From Gavia stellata (taxonomy: Eukaryota > Chordata > Aves > Gaviiformes > Gaviidae), in the NCBI RefSeq assembly GCF_030936135.1, contig NC_082596.1, positions 96,270,449 through 96,334,448 on the forward strand: a stretch of 64,000 nt of DNA, given 5' to 3'. The translations under genes and the position numbers were made by a program. The notes below the pieces were generated by a model. The model ran no database searches, was not told the origin of the DNA, and saw only the letters and a list, made by a program, of their open reading frames with translations. Shown piece after piece: positions 55,171 to 64,000 of this stretch (the stretch's first letter is position 1; the number at the start of each line of letters is the position of its first letter).

Positions 55171-58161
55171 CTACTCATCACCTCATTAAAGTGCGCAAGC
55201 CTTACAGAAGCTCATACGATTACAAACAACGTGTAAACCCACTCACAGAATACATGAAATCAGCCCATAAGAGATTGAAATAAGAGACTATGGCTAAAAA
55301 CCAATTTAAAGTGCAACCAAATTGGTACTAAGGACCAAGAAAGCAAGGGCACCTTACAAACTCCTGATTTTTAGTTTCAAATTTTATTTATTCTTGTTCC
55401 AGTTCATTAAAGACGTAGATTACCATTTTAATGTCTCAGCACATCTTCTAGTTTACATTTCACAACTGCAAGTCATATAGAAATTTTTAGGAATACTACA
55501 AAACTACAGAGTTTAAAATTCACTGAAGATTCAACTTTTTGCCACAAAGCGAAAGAAAAGTCAATGTCAAAAATACAGGCACTAAGATATCTATTTTTTC
55601 CACTAACAGACTGAAAAGCCTAGGTTTCTCTGCAGTGAAATGTATAAGCAGCAGCAAGCTCACAATAACTATTTTCTCCTCAAGTATCTTTCCAGTCAAA
55701 GAGCTAAATTCATATTTTTGCTGGAGCCTAAAGTTTCTACTTGGATGCCTGAATAGACTAAGTGTGAGAAATAAAAAACCCAGAATCAAATAGAAGGAAA
55801 AAATAGCAGTAAGAGATGGTACAGAACTGGAGACTGCTAAAATATAAGGAAAAAAGAAAAAAAACACAGCAGTTCATATAAAAGATACACAATTTGGATT
55901 TTTATTTGAAACTGTTCCTTTAGATCTTTTAGCCACAGTAATGAAGGTGTATGGAAGATCTTTCAATATGGAAGCTGATAATAATCAGAATTCAGGTTAA
56001 TTATATCCTATCCTGCCCATTCCATAAAGAGGAATACAGAATCTCAAAACCTGTACCAAATCACAAGTACCTCAGAAAGCTTACTAGTGGGTAAAGATAA
56101 ATTTAAGTACTAAATAACTACTTCTCTAGTTAAAAAAAACCCAGCAAATATTCCATACTGTATTTGTATAGACAAGTAAAATAATTTAGCATATCTTTAA
56201 GTAACGAAAAAAATGTAATAGCCTCCCTACTACAGAGATTTCATTAGCAACCTGTTACCTGCAAAGAGTCAAATTCTTTCTGACTTTCACTGTGCCTACA
56301 TATTCTATTAAAGACAGTATAACCTGGGGAACTGCTACATCGTGCTTCAAAATCCAAGCTCTTTTGGTGATGATGAAACTAAATTATCAACCTGGTATCT
56401 TATCACCTACATGCTATAAATTTGAAAAGAAAGCAACTTCAACTATATGGTGTTAAAACCCAAGTTACTGTAATATCTGTAAGGAACCCAAATCCAAGCA
56501 CTAACAGATGTTTACACCCATAAATAAAGCAACTGAAAACATCCTAATCTTTCAAATGCATTGACTACAAAGAAAACTAGAATTAACACTCTGAAGAAAA
56601 AAAAAAAAGTAGGCTATACAACCGGTGCAGTTTATTTTGCTATCAAGCTTGTATCTTAGAAAAGGGTACAAGTAGAAAAAACTGCAACATCTGTAAGAAT
56701 TTTAAGACTAAGTGATCTTCTAAAGGGCCTTCACAACTGACTTATAAGGATGTAAAAAGTTTGAATAATATTCTCCTATAGTTCTCTATGCTGTCTTCAC
56801 TGAGACTATGCTATAAAGTCAGAAATACAGCACACTAAAAAGGTATCTAAATTTTATCTTTAATATAGTTACTCTGCATTAAGATTTTGTAGGAATATGC
56901 TAATCCAAGATTCTTATTGTCTGCACCATCACAATAAGAAATGAGCTGTTAAATTTTTCTCTATTTAAATGTTTCAAAATATGCCATAGACAGTTTCAGT
57001 CTTTCATTTCAAATTGAAAACAAGTTTAATTTTATGGAATGTTTCCAAGGAAACAGTATTTTGAACATGAGAAACCCAGGTTTCAGATTAATCCAGTTCT
57101 ACACAGAGAGGAAAAAACAACAAAAAAAAAAGTCAGGCAGTCATCTTGCATAGCGCTTGAAACTGTTATTCCTGTAACATTTTGCTCGTGATTCCTGTAA
57201 TGTCCCTAGAAAGATTCTCATTTACTGATGTCCCTCTCACTTTCTGAGGTTGCACAATTTCGTCTTGTGACACTTCTCCCTAAGCACTAAAGCCTTTTTG
57301 GGGACCATACTGTCAGAAAAGAATAGTTGCACAGACAATAACGTAAGTCTGGGCTGCGGTAAGATTATAATCTATACACTGTATTTCTGAGAATGAACCT
57401 CATAAGAAAGAAATAACTATAAAGATTTTGCAAGAAGTAGGGACTAAGAAATTAAATACAGTCTCTTGACTTTCTTTTTAAATTAGAAATCTTCATTTCT
57501 AGAAAACATCAACAAAGAATAAAACTCTCATTCCAGTTCCACGTATTTCTGACCAGTTAAACACAAACCTGAAATAATCCTCTTGCACATTTAGTTCTGT
57601 TCATTTCTGTTAAACGTCTGGTCTCGCACACTCAGGTAAAAAATGAATTACTGCTACAGTTTAAGAAAAGATACACTTGCTGATTCATGAGCCAATCTCT
57701 TTGTGCAGCTGCTGCAATTCAAATGAAGACACTAATGCAAGAAAGCTACTTCAGACTTTATCAGATTCTACTCTATACATAAGTACTCTGCTAATAACAC
57801 CACAAGACATACTTACATGTAAATAGAGACTGAGTGAAGTTTGCATGTTGTTGTAACAAATGCCTGGTGTTGTAACAAGTAACTGCTGAGGACACATCAA
57901 AACTATCAAAATAGGTCTTAAGATTGCATGAAGCTTTTACATTAGATTACTAGTGTACAAAACAAATACAAACAAAACAGCAACTGGCAATGTTCTATAT
58001 TTTGTTTATTGGTTTACACTTTTGTCATGAACAAGAAAATGGGTACACGGGATGCTAAAGGAAATGCCAACTTACTGCAACAGAAACAATTTGCAATAAA
58101 AAAAAGTATGGTTTCTGTTTAAAGAGTTACACATACATGCTCTAGAGGACAAAAACATGTA

Positions 58162-58265
58162 GATGAGGCACTGTGGGACATGGTTTAGTGGGCATGGTGG
58201 TGTTGGGTTGATGGTTGGACTTGATGATCTTACAGGTCTTTTCCAACCTTAGTGATTCTGTGATT
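58162..58265 (+). mobile_element. Very short CR1 3'-end fragment (plus strand) in RANBP9 intron 2
   Basis: Reads GGACATGGTTTAGTGGGCAT, then GGTTGGACTTGATGATCTTA and a GTGATTCTGTGATTT tail. Extreme 5' truncation to about 104 bp. It is antisense to RANBP9 and nearly identical to the reverse complement of 54922-55022. Confidence 0.9.
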
Positions 58266-61200
58266 TGTATTTCACAAACATCACTCAAACGCACTAAAAC
58301 AGCTCAGGCTAAACCATAGGCATGGGTGTCATGAAAGCTAACTGAATTCTTACGGTATTTTTGTTTTGGATAGTTTTTCCTTTTTTATTTCTTCACCCAC
58401 TTCATCACATACACAACATACACTACAAGATACTGCCAAAACAACAGATGACTGATTGTATGGCCAGTGTTAAAAAACAGCCATAATCCAACAGGTGTCT
58501 AAAGCCTTATTAACACTGCTTTACCAAAAAGCATACTGATTACTTGTGCTAGTTGCTGTAGTAACATTTTGTTTTAGCGCAGAACATTTAGCAGGACTTA
58601 CGCAGTCTAAAGCATGCCCATGAAGATCTGCATCAGTACAACCACACCACAGACTAAACAACCATGCTCACAGAAGAGTAATCTAAGTGCTATCTTATCT
58701 GCTAAAAGACTAAAGCCTTTCTAAACTTAGTTTTCATTTTTTCTTCTAGATGGCTTACCACTTTCAATTCTTGTTTTCATTTTTTTTTAAAAAAAAGCGT
58801 ATCTGCTTAGAGGATTTTGCATTTTAAGCATATATCTTCCTCAGCTGTTCTAAAAGCGCTAAAGACTGTCTAGAAGTAAATGGCATTACAATCATTTGCC
58901 CATTGCTAGTAACTGTATTTACAAATCAATAAATAAGATAAAGAATAGGCAGAAATTCAAGACACCGAGGATAAAGGCATTTTCCCCAAAAGTTCATTCT
59001 CCCCAGGAAAGAAAGACAAAAAAGTGTCTCCTCGTGAAAGATTTTAAAAACTAAAAAGCTGTATTTAAGCTAAAATTAAACGGGCATAAGCTGGTACCAT
59101 GACCAAAAGTAGCATTGCCACCTTCCTGGGCCCAGATGCTCATTCCTGCCCCAAGTTCCCCTCTTTTTTACTGCCGTAGCCGCTCATGAAGGAATACAAA
59201 GAGCCATACTGGGGAATGAACCTGTCTGAAAACTAACTCAGTTTTGAGGTCAGCTTCTGGAGAATGAGCTACCCAATCGGGTTTACCATGAAGCTGACAC
59301 AAACAGTCACAAACTGGGAGAAGGGAAGTGAAGTCAATGAGCATTCAGAGACTGCTTCTTCTCATGGCCAAATCACCTACAAAGTCTTCAAACTACAGTT
59401 TAGAGTAAGAATTGCAAACACTGAAAAACCATTGCCCTGACTGGAAATGAAGAGATTCATTACAATAACCGACAAGCCTAAGACTGGAATTCATGTCGAA
59501 ATGAATGATCACTCAGTAAATCGTACACACATAAGCTGTTTATAACATAAAATAATGGAAGGTAGTTTGCTTCTGAAAGCCAGGTAGCCAGTGGATACCC
59601 TTGAGACAGCCCCTTGGAAAGTGGAACCAGAGTATGCTTACGCCCAGTACAAAATGCCAAAGAGTGCAACCTAAGTTACAGCAAAGCTCACAGACTCTCA
59701 ACCAAGAGAGATTATAGACGACTCTTCACCATTAAAGAAGGATGCCCACAGCAACAGCACAAAGCATCGGCCTTGTAGTTTACATAAACCATGACAGTAT
59801 CATGCAAGTATCTTTAGTTGCATAAAAAAGGGAAACATTAACTGGTACCTGAAATAAAACATTAACTGTGGGGCTGTAAGACAGATGCATTACCGCTTTA
59901 CACAAAACCAGAGGACCTAAATATGGAAAAGACTAGCACAACTGAACTCAGTAAAAAGCAACATAAGAAAACTGAAATGAAGATTTGAAAAAGAGACTTG
60001 AAAAAGTCTCATTTGGATATACTTACCTAGCTAAGAGAATGGCCACCATGGTGGTCATTTTTGGAAAGTGAGGAGACAGTATAGTACTATAACAGATTTA
60101 GAGACTAAGGCTTACATCTCCAAATCACAAGAATAGGTCCATAGGACTTAGCACACCCTTGGTCGTTCCCATTCCTAGACCACCAATGTAGTGTGCTTTA
60201 ATTAAGCTTCTATTCTAGAAATTTAGATGAAACTAAAACCAGAGTTGCATGCAAAAGGCAACACCATGCCTATCTCACTCCCTTGAGTATCGTATTAAGA
60301 AATTGCAGAGCAAAAACTATGTACGTTACTTCTGGTTCTCTGATAGATCAATTACAAATGAGGGCTGCGTTAAGAGCTTACAAAGGTTTAAATTAAAGCT
60401 AAAACTATGTTTAGCTTCCCTAACTACATCGCAATTTTTCTCAGTACTTGCTGCAATACTTTACATTAACTGACACATATATGTATGTATTTATTTTTAA
60501 ATTAACTGGAGATTTCAATAGAGATGCAGATATAATTTACTGCAGTTAATACTCTCCTTCCTGCCATGCTTTCTAATCACCTTGGTACTGTTCCCCATAC
60601 TTACACCCATTACTCATCTACTGTTATCATCTCCAATCACTCACATCACTGTCCACAGTGTTCCACATGAAGCCAAACAAAACAAAGCAAAAGAGAGTAT
60701 AAAAGGAGAATGTAAATAGAGGTCCTCAGACTGCAAAAGGACACATGAAATTAAGGAAGAAAACTGAAGAAATAAAGAACAACAGAAAATATTTACAGAG
60801 AAGCATGACAGCTGGTTAGCACTTTTAACAAGAATTTTAAAGTATTTAAGATAATTACTTCACATATCTGTACTGTAGCAGCACATAAAAGATCTTAGGA
60901 CTCTTTGTGCCAAACACTGTACAAATACCAAGACAGTTTGAGTTCGAATGATATTTCAACCTTATTACTTTTATTAACCTTAATTCTCACTTCCCTTTTT
61001 CTCATCTGTGTGTGGCCCTATCAGCCCTCATTGAGGTATCAAAAACCAACTTCACTCATCTGCTCTGCAACACCAACCTCCATACCCATTTCTTACTTCC
61101 CAGTAGGCCTGCTTTCATACTTTCTTCAATGTGTCCATAATGCCTAGAAGTTGATCATCATGAACATCTGCAAAATTAACGTATTATGCGCCTTCAAATT

Positions 61201-64000
61201 CCTACTCAAGACTGTTACCGCCCAAATACGTAAAGAATTTAACGACCTAGGTCATTAGTGTGACAAAACCAATGCTGTTCTCGCACACAGACGGCCACGA
61301 CAAGCCCTACTGGAAGCCATGCCATATCCATGTCCTATACTAAGAGCAGCTGCGCTCCTTCAGAGGAGGAGAATAACCTTTGCGATTGTCCAGCAACTTT
61401 GAGATACGCAAGCTCATATTCTAGGAGCAGTGCCATCAAGTGCTGCAGCAGCACAAAAAATAAATCTCCTAGACTAGGTTTTTAGTAAAGGTCTTTGACA
61501 ATTTGAGGCAAGCCATGCTAGTGGAGCACACAAGCAAAAATGCTGTTAGACTTGCCCATCGAACATAGTACATGGACTAAATACTTTAAGCTGAGTTTAT
61601 AAAAAAAAAGGAGTAAAGGCTACTACCAAAGGGAACTCCAAATAAACACCATTAAATTATCCACTGACATTTATGAAAGTTGAAGGCTGTACTTCAGCTT
61701 GCAGATAGATATCTGAGTTGCCTCGGGTAGTCTAGGATTTATTTTAAACAGTACTATAAAATACAGCTGTAGTACTTCCACAGCTAGGCTCAGGCCTTGA
61801 GAATAGACACTTTCACAACAGTAAGGCGTTTCAACTAATTGATTCTATTAGTTACATGCTGGTCCTCCACAGACACGGTCTTCCTTAACTCTGTTCTCAT
61901 TACCAGATGCCAAGTAAAGAAGAGAAAAACCAGTAAAAACGTACCTGGAGCAAGCCAAGTGAAACACGACAGGCAGTGAGAAAGAACTAATAAACCCTAT
62001 CAGACACAAACTGGTTTCTATAGACCTACTCATAGATCTCTGCATTAAATTCCCCAGTTTACTTATGACAGAAGAATTTATTAGTTTGAATGCAGCATAA
62101 CATTGAACCATAAGAGATTCACGCTGCATCTAGTCAAAGACCGCTTGGACCTGAAAACAGGGTCTAGAGATACACACATTACATCCAGTGAGGCTCCACA
62201 TGTCGACACCTGCTCTTTATCAGCCAAGCTAGATTTGGCTTTGGCTCTGTGCACAGTATTCCCCAGCATCTGTACTATCTTATACAATGAAAAAAATGAA
62301 CATCTCAGCTCATTATGCAGCTAATGTTTCATAAAGTGACACTAAAAAAAGGTCACAAGGCTGAAGCAAGGACAAGGCAGTATGTATTATCATTAACTGA
62401 AAGCAGTACCCCTCCATTTTTTTAAGCAATCTCAGCAAGCAGCTTCACAAGTCTTAGTTACGTACGCCTCACAAATAACCATTTAAATGACAAAACCTTG
62501 AAACACTTTACTCAGAGGTGTTGTCTGCTTTTGTAGGATTGCTCTGAGTGGCCTACTGAATTCAAAATTACTAAAGAGCAACACAAAGAGGTCTAAGGTA
62601 AAGTGTTAGAGGAGCTAAGTAAAATGACATACGCACACAGAGGCACTTTTTGAAATCCACCACTTCAAAAAAGCTAGCTTCCAAACTAAGCAGGCAGAAA
62701 TACATTTCAGGAAGAGACATGTGCATCACTAGTAATAAGAACCTCTCCTTAACTGACAGCAGTAGGGCAATTTAAAAAAAATTTAAAAAATAGAAAACAC
62801 AAAAGGCATTCCTAAAATTGATAGCAAAACATTACTTGAAACACTAATTTCTATTGTCTCAATTTAAAAATAATTAGGTCTTCATACTGCGACAAAAGCA
62901 ACTACAGACGTAAGTTTTTCATAGCAAAGAAATCTCCCAGAGATAACTTTTGGGAACAGAACCAATAACAAACTCATAAATGCCCCTACAAGGCAGCAGC
63001 ACTACTGAGAGGCTATTCTTTCAAATTATCTCCATACAATACTATAAGCAAAACAAAAAAGTTTGAATACTGTTTCTGACTTACAGAAGGCTCTTACAAA
63101 ACACTGGGAAGATGAAAGAAAGAAACAGCAGCAAGACAAAGAAAAGACAAAGGAACTGAATTTCATCCGACGAGCTACGACATAGTTCTTTTCTCTCAAG
63201 ATTTATGTTCACAAAAGGACATAAGCATCTGCAACATGCTTGTACAGTACCTAGGACAAGGACATTCAATTCTGACTAAAACCTTGAAGTAGAACCACAG
63301 TGCATACTACAGCATATTGGAAAGAAGTATTGCTTATGTAGTCCTACATAGGCACCATAATCAATGTCTCAGGATTAAAACACACCCTCTACCAAAAGCA
63401 GCGAAAGATGAAAAGGAATTAAAGTGGTCTAGCAGAGATTTCATTAGCACTTCAGGACGCCCCCAGGTGAAATTCTATCTGCCTCAGTAGACTTAAAAGC
63501 ATAGCATCACCTGCGCTTCAACAGATTCATAATTCGGATGGATTCTGGGAAGCAGCAGCTGCACTCACTCATCAACTCTTGTTCTTTCCATAGGGTGACA
63601 AATTCCCAGGCACCTATTCAGAACACTCCCCTTTATTCTTATTACTGTTCACCAACAAGTAGCCTTACGAATAACTTTCCATTTTAAAATTGATACGATA
63701 TCCATGAAAAGACTGCACTGAGGAGGTTAAGTTGGTCTGCTGCACACCCTAAAAACTTCCTAAAAATTATGTGAAAGTCTGAAAAGCCATATAGTCAAAA
63801 CCCACCACCTTTAAAGGTAAGAGCAGGGTCAAACTACGGTCATTCAAACCCTAAATTCTCTGTCAAGAGAAAACGAGAAGATGCTGTTATGGTATTTATT
63901 GTGTACACTGATTTGTGGACAATAAATAGCACAATCAACTCCCTTAAAACAACCAAATATCAGAGTGCAACTTCTCATGAATAAGGAATTAAGCTATATA

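Larger units (their letters stand above)
51785..64000 (-). other. RANBP9 intron 2 (and possibly more upstream intron), to window end
   Basis: After exon 3 no further RANBP9 exon was recognised; the expected next upstream block (the SPRY start, containing an IYYFEVKIVSKGRDG-type sequence) is not visible on the minus strand. Contents are AT-rich intron, two CR1 3' fragments and scattered A/T runs. At 59099-59538 a plus-strand frame is only lightly interrupted but matches nothing I know. Confidence 0.7.

Overview
The window is vertebrate nuclear DNA, almost certainly from a bird. It holds large split genes with GT-AG introns, CpG-island promoters, and several 5'-truncated CR1 LINEs ending in the short ATTCTGTGATT-type 3' tail typical of avian CR1. 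Four protein-coding genes were reconstructed exon by exon from splice sites, reading phase and remembered protein families. No database search was possible. For all four, the exon lengths sum to an intact reading frame.

Layout: (1) 784-13900 (+) is the 3' part of KIF13A, a kinesin-3 motor, ending in a CAP-Gly domain; the motor half lies upstream of the window. (2) 17896-27579 (+) is complete SIRT5, the mitochondrial lysine deacylase. It is 310 codons long, the human length, with every catalytic and zinc residue at the human position. (3) 27973-31094 (+) is complete NOL7, a nucleolar protein of 228 codons, starting in a CpG island less than 400 bp after the SIRT5 stop. (4) 51784-32621 (-) is RANBP9 (RanBPM), exons 3-14 by the human 14-exon model; exons 1 and 2 were not found, so the last 12 kb of the window is intron. 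SIRT5 and NOL7 are tail-to-head. NOL7 and RANBP9 converge, with poly(A) signals about 410 bp apart. SIRT5-NOL7-RANBP9 is the human 6p23 order, whereas KIF13A lies several Mb away in human.

The genes are not a pathway: a motor, a mitochondrial deacylase, a nucleolar factor and a scaffold of the CTLH E3 ligase. Repeats are CR1 copies at about 8550-10176, 18955-19926, 48478-48600 (-), 54922-55170 (-) and 58162-58265 (+), plus a minisatellite, a 59-bp tandem duplication and a 21-G tract.

I found no undescribed multi-gene system. The observations most worth a second look are the CAP-Gly domain on KIF13A, a perfect 98-bp spacerless palindrome in SIRT5 intron 1, a decayed tandem copy of RANBP9 exon 8, a near-identical inverted CR1 pair in RANBP9 intron 2, and two non-standard 5' splice sites.
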